A model generated the notes under the pieces. The model worked only from the letters and a program-made list of their open reading frames with translations, searched no databases and was not told the origin of the DNA. Positions 11,186 to 23,622 of a stretch of 64,000 bases of DNA are shown in pieces. Location: contig MARA01000010.1 in NCBI GenBank assembly GCA_001792895.1, positions 868,001 to 932,000 of the forward strand. Direction: 5' to 3'. Made by a program: the position numbers and the translations under genes. This DNA comes from Lentinus brumalis (taxonomy: Eukaryota; Basidiomycota; Agaricomycetes; Polyporales; Polyporaceae). Numbering within the stretch: position 1 is the stretch's first letter; every line of letters starts with the position of its first letter.

Positions 11186-13161
11186 TCACCCATTTCTATC
11201 ATCATGCTCTTGCCATACGTTACGTAGCTCATGTGAATCCTCCCCGGGGTATGCGGGTGGGAGCGAGCCCCGGCGATGCGCGGTTTGGGGGCTTTGTCGC
11301 TCCGCCTCCTCGTCCTCCTCTTCGTCTTCCACCGAGAATAGCAGCTGATCGTCGGTATGTGGGGTATGCGCTGCTATGGAGCCCTGCCCGTCGAATTCAG
11401 TCGCTGTGAATCCCAAAAAACATGGAGCAAAACTAACCCTATTGTCGCGCCGCTCTTCGTCCGCTCGATCATCGTCCTCATCGTCTAGCGTCAACCTCTG
11501 CCTCTCCCCGAAATCGCCAGTCTCCAACGCCACAGGTTCGTCAGATAAGTCCCCGTCGTCTTCTAGAAGGGGATTTCCGTGAGGATCCAGGGCGACGTCC
11601 TTCTGCATCGACTTCTTGTACTTGTGATAGGTGTACAAAGCGATGCCTATCATAATAGTCAGGGTGAGTGCGGGTAGCACATGCGACAAAAAAGTCGCGA
11701 CTGACCGCAGGCTGTAATCGCCACACCCGTGATGTTGAGCGGTGTCAGCTCGTCGCCGAAGAACCACGCCGCGCATATGATCGTCGTGACTTCCTTAGCT
11801 ATACCGGCGATTGACATGGGCACAACGCCCGCTCGCTGGATGATACTGGGACGGTGTCAACGTGACAAGCGCACTGAGAACAGCATTGGAACGCACTAGA
11901 ACTCGCTCAATACCATGCAGAAAGCGATGATACCGGGGCACAACAGGAAGAACAGGGTCTTAAACGTCTCCCCTGGGGTGGCGAAAAAGGGGCTATTGAA
12001 GATCTTGCTCCAGCCGTCGACGAAGATAGTGATGACTAGCAGGGAGATTCCCATAATCGGGGCGAGCCAGAAGAGCGTGGCGGCGGGATTGTGCATGCCC
12101 ATGTTCTTGTTGCGCATGAGCAGCTGCGTGAGGCTCCACCGCAGACCGCCGAGGGCACTAGCAGATATTACGAGAAGGAAGCCGCCGACCACAAAGTGGG
12201 TCTCCGTCGCTACCATGAGGAGGACACCAGCAAAGATGAGGAAAATCACGCCGATCAGCCTCCACGAGAACTTCTCGAGCCGGAGGAGGAAGGCGAAGAG
12301 GAGCACGAATACGAGAGATGAAGACTTGCACATCGCTGATGCAGACGGTGAGGCGGGGCGATACGTGACGACAGGAAAGATGGCTTACTGTAAAACGACA
12401 GCGTAATTAGCTTGAGTGATAGGTTAGAGAGTCCGATGTCTAGGCCGGTCGTAATGCCGGTGGGTACAGCTTTGCGACTATAATCATAGAGTTCAGTCAG
12501 CAAGTCCCGCATGTTCACTGGAAACCTGCGCGGGCGCAAAGTGCGGAGACCTTTTCCTGAGAGCATCAGGAGACAGATGGATCCCACTCAGCACCTCGTC
12601 CGAGTTCCAGAACAAGATGCCGAGTGCGCCATCCGGCAAACACGATGAATACTTACATGTAGTCCTGTCGGCTTGGCATCTGTTCTGGCCGAAAGTGGCG
12701 AGGCAACGCGTAGCGAAGTACCGCTGCTAGCGAGAACTGCACCCACATGTGGGCTGTCGTGACGAAAAGCGGCGATGGAAAGCCATAGCGGTCGGGCGAG
12801 AACATCCATTTGTTGTACAGCGACAGTAATGTCGCAAACAAGAACCTAGAGAGATACATTCACATCAATAGACTATTTTCTCGATAATACTAGAAGCCTA
12901 CCAGGCTGCTATGAAGAGAGAGTTAACGAGTGCATTGGTCCACCATAGCCGTTTCTTCTCCGCCAACGAGGCGACGTGAATAGAAGAGTCATAGCCATGC
13001 GTAGCGTCGCCGTCTTGCGAGTGCCGAGCTGAGCTGAAACGGACAGTGCCGTTGGCGGCGTGAGCTGGACTTAGCATGTCGGCGGCGAGGGCATGGGACG
13101 GAAGTTCGTAGTAGTACGAGATCACGTTGCTCTCACACTGCTGGCATACCTGAGATCGCAT
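11186..13161 (-). CDS. Triose-phosphate-transporter-family / SLC35C2-like solute transporter
   Basis: Exons on the minus strand spell the drug/metabolite transporter fold. A cytosolic N-tail is followed by TNALVNSLFIAAW, then LFATLLSLYNKWMF, TTAHMWVQFSLAAVLRY, DIGLSNLSLKLITLSFYT, the KSSSLVFVLLFAFLLRLEK hinge, WRLIGVIFLIFAGVLLMV, the GGLRWSLTQLLM signature of SLC35C2/TPT proteins, PIMGISLLVITIF, SIAGIAKEVTTII and ITGVAITACG. The last exon adds a long acidic, disordered cytosolic tail (EDDDRADEERRDN; SVEDEEEDEEAERQ). Expected about 10 helices in the Golgi or ER membrane; relatives carry GDP-fucose or are uncharacterised in fungi, so substrate is open. The N-terminal ATG is uncertain (13161, or 13078 giving MLSPAHAANG), and one extra intron near 11410 in the tail is possible. 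Confidence 0.88.
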
Positions 13162-13942
13162 CGGGCTTTCCGCTTATGGTATGCTGTTCACATGCACAGC
13201 CGCCGGTCAGCTCATTCTCCTCCTCCCTCCCGCATCGCTCTCGCTTGGAGTATCCTATCCAGTCCTTAGCAGTGCGATACCATGCTTATGCAAGCATTTG
13301 ACGACGTCTGTCAGCATAGGAGTGCTGGTTTTCCAATCAATCGTCATCGTATCGCAAGTTTGGGTCCAAACCCGCCGTAGCGAGAACTCGTCCGGGCACG
13401 GAGCGGTGAGGTTTAAACGCGTGCATCGTCACCGGCAGCACACGTGGGATAATCAGTTTCTCTCAGGAATGCGTATTACGCGGGGGACATCCAGGGTCCT
13501 CGGCCATGCTTGCCTCGCGGCCTCGGGCGGCTGCGACTGCAGCGCGTGATGTACTTACGACAATTCGCTAGGAAACGCAACCTTGTCTAACGCCCCCGGG
13601 CTTTGTCCGGGCTGCTACCGCACCCTTCGGCACAGCAATCCGAAGGATCCTCCGTGGTCCAAGGGATTGGCACCGCCGCTTGACGCTGGAACTTTGTTGC
13701 CCATCCCGAGGGGCAACCTGTGGTCCGGTTTCACACTCGCGAAGGATGCTGGGGACCATCTGGGTCTCTATGGCGTCTCCCCGCGCTGAAAGTGATCTTG
13801 ATTAGCCTGACTCCGGACCCGCTGGCGCTGAACTTGCGAAGCCTTTGGGTCGATTCGTCCCGCAGCCATATAAAGGCACCATGGGCTTCTCCCTCTAACG
13901 CCAGCAATTGCACATACCTCTCCCCGCCCGCACCTCTTTGCC
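13162..13942. promoter_or_regulatory. Divergent promoter region with TATA box
   Basis: 780 bp between the transporter start and the Zn2Cys6 gene. A TATAAA at 13869-13874 sits 69 bp before the plus-strand ATG. Small GC-rich inverted repeats such as cccgggctttgtccggg (about 13593-13611) could be regulator sites, but this is speculative. Confidence 0.45.
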
Positions 13943-15434
13943 ATGGCCGACATCGAGTTCGTTATTGAAGCACCTCAGGTCTCTCGCACGCACAAGAAGC
14001 GTCCGCGGCTTGTCACTTCATGCGACCATTGGTGCGTCTCGCCATTGTCCCATGGGGAAGGCCCCTGCTAAGCCCTTGTGGGTTGCCTCCAGTCGCGTCA
14101 AGAAAATCAAGTGCGTGCAACACCCCGCTACGGGCACGTGCGAGGCTTGCCTTGCCGCCAACTTGCCTTGTCTGTACCGGGATCGCGAGCAGTACTTTGC
14201 TGAGCGTACTCGCATGTTGTCGGGCGCGGGTCCGGCGCTCCGGGATGCCTCTACCGACGCCCAAAGCAGGGCGCATCTCTCTGCAATCAATGCATCAACC
14301 CCTACGCCGTCGCGTGGCTCCTCCCCTCCGCAGTCATCTCACAGCAGTGGGAGCTCGTCGGATCGCTCGAACTCCCCATCGTACTTCTCGTTCATGGGCG
14401 TTGGCTCGCTGGAGTCGACCCCTCTGCCCGTGTTCAACAGCGGCCTCAGTGCGCCCACTGCGCACCCCACATGGTACGCGCCGCTCGACATTGTATTGTG
14501 TCACAGGATGACGAGAGTGCTGACCAACTTTCCAGGGACGGGCCCATTGAGACCCTCTCATGGACACCGCGTCGTCCAATAATCGACGCGCATATTGACA
14601 TGGACTTCTCCGTATCCGATACTCCGCGCGACTTCGCGCCGCTACTGGGGTTGTTCGATGCCCATGACTCGAGTCAGCCGCATCCAAACCTCATGATGAG
14701 TTTCCTGCATGTCTTCTTTGACAAGCTCGGGTCGACGTATCCTTTCCTTTTATCTGAGATCGTCTGCGAGCGTTTCCTGCATCGTCAACTACCTCCCCTA
14801 CTGGCCAACGCTATTGCCGCTTCGGCAGCGCGGTAGGTCCCTACGTGTCAAGTCCTAAATTGCGCCGCTGACCTCGTGTATCACAGCTTCTCCACGCTTC
14901 CAGAAATCGTACACATTGGGCCTGCGAATGCATGTGATGTGTACTGCCAAATTGCGAAGGTAAATCATACCAGATCCTGATGTGAAGAAGAGGGGATTAA
15001 CGTACATGTCACCCAGGGTCTGGTCCCACCAGATAACACGCCCGCTACCATTGATACACTCCACGCCGTAATGCTTCTCGCATGGGCGGAGTTCAAGAGA
15101 GGCCGTCAAGTTATGTTTAACGTCTATGCCCGAGTACGTCAAAGATGATTCACACCAACCTCCTTCGGTGTGCTGATTGAAACCGCAGACCGTCCCAAGG
15201 CTCGCAGCAGAGCTCGGCATCTCTGATGACACCCTGCCACAACTCATGCAGCTCACCGACGCGCAGGGGATGCGCCTCCTTCATACCACTTGGGAAGGCA
15301 TTCAGCTACTCGAGCGCACGTTGCTTGCGTCGGAGCTCGTGGCCCTTTCCACCGGCACCCTCCAAACCGCCCCTCGCCGCTTACACCACTCAAACGTATC
15401 GGCACCCGGCCCCATCCGCTCTTCTATGTGGTGA
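13943..15434 (+). CDS. Zn2Cys6 fungal transcription factor, 406 aa
   Basis: Six exons (13943-14031, 14093-14473, 14518-14832, 14887-14959, 15017-15133, 15189-15434) sum to 1221 nt. A short N-tail with a basic patch (THKKRPRL) precedes the binuclear zinc cluster: SCDHC, then RVKKIKC, then C-x2-C-x6-C within GTCEACLAANLPCLY. An intron splits the first cysteine pair, which is common in this family. A Ser/Pro-rich linker follows, then a helical segment (LMMSFLHVFFDKLGSTYPFLL; TLHAVMLLAWAEFKRGR) matching the short fungal-specific middle homology domain of basidiomycete members. Role: sequence-specific nuclear regulator, target genes unknown. The junction at 14473/14518 uses an acceptor gagag; the nearer cacag would shift the frame. 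Confidence 0.9.
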
Positions 15435-17055
15435 TATGTCGTGTCGTACGGACTCTCGTCGCCCCGCATCCAGGCTCCAGTTCCCATCCGGCATGCACAT
15501 ACCATCGCCCGCAAACGCGCCTTTCCAGTGCGGATTCTCGTAATACCCGCATCACCCCGCAAGTTTTGCGCCATCCACCCGCCAATCCGAATAGCCCACA
15601 TCCACCCCCCGCCGTCTTGGACACCACTGCGCAGTTAGCATGCCTTCCCTCATAACGTGCCACGGATGCCATTCCGCGACTCGGCAGCTCGATGCCGCGA
15701 GATTGATGACCGGACCGCAACGCTGGAGGCGGGCCTCTCGGGTTACAGCCGTCACGAAGCGCTTGACTAGTGAAGTCTCCCGCCACACGTTGTTCGACTT
15801 TGTCGGATGTAGCAACTCGCGAGCGTCCTGGTGTTGATTGTGCGTTTCGGTTGGGAGGGAACTTCTCCATTCTCATACTGGTGCCGCGGCTGTGGCGGTC
15901 TGCTGCCGATCGTACCAGTCCCGCATGCATGCATCGACACATCCACTCTTGCCAGGCACACAGTACTATGTAGGACTTATACATATACCTGACATACACC
16001 GGTCGGCCACGACTCGGTGACTGCTCCGATATGACTAGTGGCTGCTCATTGTTCCACGGAACAATCCGCGTCTCCCGATGTATGCCGTCCACTTCTCTGG
16101 TCTCGTCACTTTATTGCTCGCGGGGCATGCCGCCCTCTCCAGTTATGTATACTACGCAGCTTATCACTTATTACGCACGGGACCGTGCTTCTCGGGCTCT
16201 CACGTCTGTATTGTAGTAACTCCCTCCCGAGCTCCGTCACAGATACCCCAACATTCAGGCTGTGATTCCTGCGCGCCCTGTGTGGTCTTTTACAGATAAT
16301 GTTTGTCTGACTTTTAATAGTAGACTCACCCGCAGTTCGGTCGCTACGGCTACAATACGGTCCAAGATGTGCCCCAACAACGTTTATGACGAGAATCTGC
16401 CTACTTGTCGTGCTGGACTTCATCGTAAATGCTGCGGCACATATAATGCACCTCATTTTTTTATGCTAATAGACGGGTGAATCTGTGGTGCGATGTATCA
16501 CCGCGCCAGATTCCGTAAAATCGGGGAATGAGTAATGAGTGAGCGATGCACCGAGTAACCACATGCCACGCAGGCCGTGATGATGTGGGTGCGCGGCACT
16601 TGACCTCACCATGCGAACCAAATCAAAAGATATTCTGGTCGGAGAGCCATCATGATAGTCCGAGGGGACGAGAAAATACAAATTCAAGGGTCGTACATTT
16701 GTCGGTCCGCCTTGTAACAGTTTCCAACATGAGTGTGCTGACCGTGCATGTGGGATATTCAGCGGGGCGTACAACGGGCTCTGTACGGAAAACAAAGGGC
16801 CGTACACTAATATCAAGCAGGAGAGTGCCAGGAATACACACGCGGTATACCCGGATGAGCAGTTGAGCAGCGCTTCGACTTCGTTTTGCTCAGCGTACAT
16901 TGATAAACGCGTACATTGTAGTTGTATGGGTTGGATGTGAGTACCGTAGTTCTATCCAACACGGAGCTACATAGCGGAGTGGTGGGCCCAGTCAGATTGA
17001 TGAATGGATGCCCTCACACATAACGAGCCTAGGTGTCCGTGGCGAAAGTACCGTC
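15435..17055. other. Unassigned stretch with short and medium ORFs
   Basis: A 222-codon minus-strand open frame (16092-15424) and a 144-codon one (16900-16466) occur, but neither shows a domain, a signal or splice partners. The first overlaps the end of the Zn2Cys6 gene. No repeats seen. I treat this as non-coding or relic sequence. Confidence 0.4.
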
Positions 17056-17423
17056 CTATGGAAGTGTATCGATTGCGGTGGTGGTGACAGTATCCATGGT
17101 CGTGGTCATATCGGTTGCCCCCTCCTGCCGCAGATTGAACGCATGCAATTGCAAGAGACTGCTGAGACGCTTGCGCTCAGGCAGCACAGTAACCGTAGCG
17201 GTCACCGTCCGCGTGAAGGTCATTGGAGGAGCGTACGTCACGGTACATCTTGAACAGTCGGATGTGGCATGGGCTACTCTCGGGCGCGCTACAAAAGTGT
17301 GCTGTTCAGTCTATGTACTAGGGCGCACTGCGATAGTTGCGAATAAAAATATGACTTACCATTGACTACTCCGAGACTCGCAGTGATGACGAAGGTAGCA
17401 AATGCGACGAGTGCGACGTGCAT
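17056..17423 (-). CDS. Small predicted secreted protein, 94 aa, Thr/Val-rich
   Basis: Two minus-strand exons, 17423-17360 and 17276-17056, joined by an 83-nt gtaagt...gag intron, give 285 nt. The first 25 residues form a signal peptide, MHVALVAFATFVITASLG followed by VVNVAHA, with a clean A-x-A cleavage site created exactly across the splice junction. The mature protein starts TSDCSRC (two cysteines), has TFTRTVTATVTV alternating beta-type sequence, a dibasic-like PERKR and a Thr-rich end TDMTTTMDTVTTT. About 69 mature residues. No known family recognised; effector-like or cell-wall peptide are possible. An in-frame ATG at 17507 exists but would spoil the signal peptide. No other acceptor I tried kept the frame open. 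Confidence 0.5.
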
Positions 17424-20400
17424 GAATTTGAGCGGGAATATTGCACCTGTGAGAGGGGTAGGACTCGCGTGCTGAAGGACTCGCATGCTGCGTTCATCTA
17501 TATGCATTCATGCGCCCATTCGCCGTCGATTGCGGTGGAGAGGGACCCGCTGAGATGAGCCTGGCGGATACGACCAGAAAATGAAGAGCCAGACAGGAGA
17601 GGGGGAGACTCGGATCGGAGCTCGGAAGAAAGCTTCGGAAGCTGGAGCCTGAAGAAATCCGCCCGATAATCTATCCGCAGTTGTTGACATCGACGCCGCT
17701 TCCCCAGAACCGGGGCCTGCGACAAGCATTTCTCGGCCTGGGAGGGGCCGTTGAAGCAGGACCTCATCTAGAGGTAAAGTTCAACATGGAGTTCGGGAGT
17801 AAGTTTCTTTGTTCACCACCATCATCCACCATACCGCTGTAGACGTGTCGAACCACCATTGCAAGGTAACTAGCTGGGCTTTACAGTAACCGAGGACTCA
17901 TAGCAGAGTTCGGGCGTGAGAGCTGCGAACTGTTGCGAAGCGCTCAAGGGGAGCAGGATCACTTTGATCGACCCAAGGCCTAGGGTCGCCCGCGGAATAT
18001 TGAGTTACGAGTATCCCTAGCTCAATCCCAGCTAGTATCACCTTGTACCCCACAAATATTCTTGCGCTACCACCAACATGAAACGTCTCTGTGGACTTGA
18101 CCTCCGTGCATTCGGCGAGCTCGGCAATCTTCGCTATCGCTCCGTCGAGGGCGGAAGCTCACACAAAGGTAAGCATTTGAATATCGGTGTCGCATCATGA
18201 GATGCGGAAGCTAGCGGCAATCGACATCATGCAACCGCCACCACGCGGCGGAAGCAGATCCTCCGCGGAGCACTCAGAGTCATTGCTCTTGCACGCCTCG
18301 ATTTGTTATGGTGCGTCACTGCATGCTCATTGTACTTGTCAATCTTTCTGAGGCTGAGCGAGGGACTGCGATCGTGAAGCCAGAGTGCATGCGTTTTCGC
18401 ACTTACGAAACCCGCCAGCTCGGCCAGCTCGGACTCCAGCTCGATCCTGCGTCACTACCGTCTCAATTCCTACTTTCTCAGGTCTTCACCATGGAAAGGC
18501 TTCCTGACCGTGTGCACCTGTTTTGTGTGCATTGTCGGGCAAGCTGCCCAGTTCCTGCGAACATGATGCAAGTTGGTGAATAGCGCGCTTGGTGACACGC
18601 TCAGCCGATGGAATTGTACTTACGAACCTCATCGGCGCATCATAACCTCCGTGCTGTACGTTACCCACTTGCACTCCGAGGTGCCTGAGGACGTGATCGA
18701 GAGGCGCCTCATTCATGCAAATCAACGCAATTCAAAGGCAACGAGTCTGCATCGCTAATGTCAGAGCGTTAGGGTGTTGGCTCAGGGCTGTCTCAGGGCT
18801 TTCCCCGATCTCCCAGATGTTCTCAGCAGATCGCGGGATAGGTGATGACTGGTTGTACATACTTACCTTCATTGTATGGCTAACGCGTCCAGGCGCCGTA
18901 CATTCGGCCGAGGTCTATTTCCCGGTCGGACACCTCGAAGCCGTTTCGGACAACAGAATCACGCCCTAGAGTATACCGCTCATCGAATCAAGCGAGAAAT
19001 TCTCACTCTGACCCCTGTACGCACAGTGTACCTACTCTGTACTACCTATTTATTGGTACTACGGCTGAACTCGCTGTCCCGATTGACTTTTGAGTAGGGG
19101 AATAGGGCTCCAGGTATTTATGCCATGTCACTGCACGCGATGCAGCCGTGTCTTACATAGATTTCTGCCAGAACAAAGCATCACCTTCAGCATGCAGCCA
19201 GCTGAATGAACTGCCCGTGAGGCGACGGGCGTCTACGTTACTTACTTTGGAACCCGCGGGGGCATCGGGCCGGAGGCCGAACTGGTACTTAGCAAGTAAG
19301 TAGTGGGTAGAACTTTCGCACCTGGGCCAGCACGATATTGCACAAAACTCCGATAGAACTCATGCTTCCAGCTATGTGAATACATGCGTCGCAGAGATGC
19401 TGCTGAGCGCGATGACAAGCTTCCGGCGCTTCTTGACCGAACTGTTCCTCAAAATAGACACCGCCACGCATCTCGTTTGCTTCTGTACCACCACGAGCCC
19501 ACGACCATGCGTTGTCCTCTCGGGTTTACGACCATCCCTCTACCTTCCTTGACGTTAAGGACACCCCGGAACTGCTTATCGTTTGCTCAGAAGCCTCGGT
19601 CGATACTTCGGGTTCACACCACGTCGAAGGCAGGTCAGAGGTGACGTGGCAGAGTCTCTGTAGAGAGCGATCTGCTCTGCCTGCTAAGGTGTTGTTGAGA
19701 TGGGCCAGCGATGGTGATTGGCCGCCCTCCAAAGTGCCTTGCATCGCGTGTAGGTGCCTCTGGAAGAGCTGACCATACATAGGTGTTGTCTATGAAAATT
19801 GAGACACTTGGCAGGAACCGGCCCCTGGAATGCGGATTCCATTAACTCTGTCTATTATCGATAGAAACAGAGTACGCTCGAATTTGTGTCTAAGATTCTA
19901 CACGGTTAGTCCGAACGCTGCAGCCACATGCACGCTCACACCCGGTCATCGTCAGCCTATTAGTGAGTCCTTCTGATACCACACTATCTAATTTGGCCCA
20001 CGAAGCACAGGTACTTATTACGAACCGACAGGCCAGCTCGGGACGTCGGCCAAACAACACTCCCATGGATACGTCAAGGGGTCAATACCGATGTTGCTCT
20101 GCAGGCCGTCTTACGCGAAGACGCGTCAATCATAAATACAGGTGGCGAAGGTTCCGGCCTCACAGAGTCTTCCGTAAATTCCGTAACGGATCGGCGATGC
20201 TTATTCTCAAGATGCCCATTGGAACCCCGCTGGGAACCCTCGACTCAGATTGCACCCGATCGCGCCTGAGCGAAACGTCAGAGGCGTCAACAGCGACTTC
20301 CTACGTTTATCCTGGTATCAGCGCAGCGCTGACTATTGCTCAAGGGTCTTCGGTGTCTGCTGAAGCCAACAACGTTGACACGTTCTGATATCAGTGCAGG

Positions 20401-21722
20401 CACCTAGTCGTTCTAATGGTCGTAAGAATCATCCGCAACGGGACGCTGAAGGGTCTTCTTGTTGCACAGTCACTGATAGGGGTTGCTGCTTCCATTTACA
20501 GGACTAGAAGTCGCGTTTGGGTCAAAAGTGCCGGGCCTCCAAAGAGCCGCTGTCACTCAGCTAGTACGAGGAGGTCTTTGCCTCGAACTAGGTCATGACC
20601 GGGCTCGATGTCGCCATTGAGTCCGATCTGGGATATTTTCGAGAGACTTGCAGGTGAGTATCTGGTTCCTGTCCGTCCTCCATTTCCAAGCAGTTCAGCA
20701 ATTGCGCGTTCGTGGGTTACTGCGACTCTTATCGGAGAGACGCGCCACCTACATGGTGTTCTTCTGTGTTCTCGATGTTCGCGTTGGCGTTATCTCAGCG
20801 CGAGACTTTCATCGGCGGAACTGGGGTGTTCAATCACCACCACTGAGCCGCAGCCGTTGCACACCCGCCGACATCGATAATGAGCACCGGAGACGAATTG
20901 ATCGCAGACTCATCGTAAACCAACACATGAACTAGCTTGGCCTCATTTTCGCACGCATGCGCATGTCATGTCATGCTTATGGCAATCAAACTCGCATCAT
21001 TGAAACAAGTTGCATTTACCGTGGCACGGCAATGCCTCCCCCTCGTCTTTTTTGGGATGTTCTAAATTCCAGGAAAGCCGGGGAGCAGTGCACTCAACAT
21101 ACGCACATGGCACCTGGTCGCGACTGGCGACTGAGACTTCGAGACATGCCAGCAGCACTTTGCCGTCTTTGCGAACCTGCACTGCGAGACTGTATTGCTC
21201 TGTATTGATGACTCCGACTTCATCGATGAGCCGCGTGGAAGACCGGGACTGGGGCCTGATTAGCAACGCCTTGTGTGTACACGCAGTACACGGTGAGAAA
21301 CCGCAAGTACGTTCGCGCGGCTCATTCGCAGCATCAGAATCTCGAGATACAAAAGGATCGGCGGTAGACGGTCAGAACCATCATACACCAATCGGAGATT
21401 TACAAACCCCTGCTACGTTCCATTGCACTGCTCGATTCTGCAAGTATCGTGCGCTACTTTGCAATGTTCCCTTGCCGCCGAGGGCGTCATCTGCGGTCTG
21501 GGTTCGTTAAGCGAATCCTTCTACGCTGCGGCGAGTTACATCAAGTCAATTCTGATGCCAATCCTCCGACCTACACTCGGAAGAAGAGGGTGGCGTTAAC
21601 GTAAGGTTTCGAGTCCGGACGCTCCTCTTCAGGTTGCGATTGGGATATCTGAAGTCATTGCATGTCGATGTCCTTCCCAGCCTGAGATCACTTCATCTTT
21701 CGGTCTCACCGTCTTGTTTCCG
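17424..21722. other. 4.3-kb gene-poor stretch
   Basis: No ORF above about 170 codons and none with a recognisable motif. A short 18078-18170 exon-like frame (MKRLCGLDLRAFGELGN...) ends at a gtaagc donor but leads nowhere convincing. Several good-looking donor and acceptor signals are scattered without coding continuity, which suits decayed gene or transposon remnants. No terminal repeats or poly-A tail found by eye. Confidence 0.45.
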
Positions 21723-23084
21723 ATGTCCAACCTCGTCGCAAACCCTGCGCGCGTCCGCGCGGCCGCGAGGTCGTCAGTCAACGTGCATCCACGGATTTTC
21801 ACCACCTCGATGCGAAGACTCGAAGAGGCGACGGTAGCAAGGCCACCACCTCAGACCGTCGATGACTCTGTGGTCGCTTACAGGCGTATGGTGCCTCACC
21901 GCCCGCCACCGCTCCCGGTCATCGATCGTCCTCACCTGCGGTCTGCGGAGGAAGCCGTGACAAACATCATCTACAACACCCCCACGCCTGGTCTCCAACC
22001 TTTCAAGAAGTACGCGTATATTTCATATCAGAGTGTACCTGTAGATTCAAAGCTGACGTGGGTGTTGAGATAGGCATGTGCTCAACTGTCTCGTGCACAA
22101 CGAGCCAGGAGTCCTCTCTCGCGTCTCGGGCATCCTCGCCGGACGCGGGTTCAACATCGACTCCCTTGTCGTGTGCAGGACAGAGATCCGCGACCTCTCG
22201 AAGATGTGCATCGTCCTCCGCGGTCAGGACGGCATCGTAGAACAAGCCAGGAGGCAGCTCGAGGACCTGGTGAGTCGGGCTCCCTCTCGTGCCAATGCGT
22301 TCGATGCCTTCAAGGGCCTGCGGACCACAGCCCCGCCAATCTGCTCATGACGGCGACACTTTCACATGGTCTGACTGCTTGCTCTCACAGGTACCCATAT
22401 GGGCCGTGCTCGACTACACGGACACACACTGCATCGAGCGCGAGCTCCTCCTCGCCAAAGTCTCCATCCTCGGGCACGAGTACCTCGAGGAGCAGCTCCT
22501 CGGCGGGCCGACGCACGCCCCCCGCAGCGCCCACCCCACCTCGTACCCGAGCCACCACCTGCACCCGAAGCCGAAGCCTAAGCCGTCCAAGCTCGAGCGC
22601 GAGGCCGCTCTCGCGCAGCAGTTCGAGCACTCCGCCGACACCGACCACGACCACGACCACGAGTACGAGGGGGTACGCACAGCAGCCCCACTGACCCCGA
22701 GCGAGGCGCTTCGCATGAAGAGCGACAACCTGCAGGCGATCGAGGTGCTCTCCGCGCGCTTTGGGGGCCGCATCGTGGACGTGAGCGAGCACAGCGTGAT
22801 CGTGGAGATGAGCGGGAAGACGAAGCGCGTCGAGGCGTTCCTGTCGCTCCTCAAGCCGTTTGGGCTCATCGAGTCTGCGCGGACGGGTGAGTCTCTCTCT
22901 TCGGATTTCGGATTACGTTGTTTCCGTCCTTCGGCGGGCAATGGATGGGACGTCGGGTGCTGAGCGGACTATGGATTGAATAGGTCTTATGGTCATGCCG
23001 CGGACGCCCATCAACAACGCCGACGAAGACGACGCGGAAGACGGGGGTGGTGCTGTCGATGCGAGCCTGCTTCCTCCTGGGTGA
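21723..23084 (+). CDS. ILV6: Acetolactate synthase regulatory subunit, copy A, 359 aa
   Basis: Exons 21723-22009, 22074-22269, 22391-22886 and 22984-23084 sum to 1080 nt. A basic Ser/Arg-rich N-terminus (MSNLVANPARVRAAARSSV...RIFTTSMRRLEE) looks like a mitochondrial presequence. The ACT domain follows: HVLNCLVHNEPGVLSRVSGI then LAGRGFNIDSLVVCRTE, the valine-binding region. The AHAS small-subunit C-domain holds HCIERELLLAKVSILG and DVSEHSVIVEMSGKTKR. The protein activates the catalytic subunit Ilv2 and confers valine feedback inhibition in branched-chain amino-acid synthesis. Between the domains is an insert rich in His, Asp and Lys-Pro (YPSHHLHPKPKPKPSK; TDHDHDHEYEG). A second, inverted copy lies at 30463-31687 with introns at the same places. 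Start 21723 was chosen by analogy with copy B; an ATG at 21714 is also in frame. Confidence 0.96.
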
Positions 23085-23622
23085 GACCGTGCGCCTACAT
23101 AGAGGAGGGTGCAGAAGTCGTTCCGACTAGATCTTTCTTGGTTTCTTGATGATTGGGGTTAGAATGCCAAACACCTTTTATCGGAATGGAAGGAGAGATG
23201 AACAACTGTTGTACGTTGCGGATGATTCATGTTGTTAGATAGTTGCCCAGGAATGTCAAGTACGATGTGCACATGCAGCAGTCGTGAAGACTCCAGCAGC
23301 CAGCGTCCTAGATATACTTCGTCTATTAGCAAGAGCCACAGCGTACGATACAGCTAGGAGTACACGGTACAATCAACACGAGTATGGGTACATAGCAACA
23401 AGACAACACGGGGATACGCAAGACGAGTACAGTCACATCGATAGCATCTGCAGGAAAGTGGAATGCATGGATGGGTATCGGGTATCGGGCATGAACGTTG
23501 ACCGTGAAATGAGGACACCGGAGCACAAACCCATGAGACCGTGATTGACCATAGACGTAGACGAGGACGAGGAGGCGGAGGAGGTCGAGGAGGAGGGGGA
23601 GAAGAAACTTCGGGCCTATCAC
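23085..23622. other. Convergent intergenic region
   Basis: About 540 bp between the 3' ends of ILV6 copy A and the Gly/Tyr-rich gene. No gene supported; should be 3' UTRs and terminators. Confidence 0.5.
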
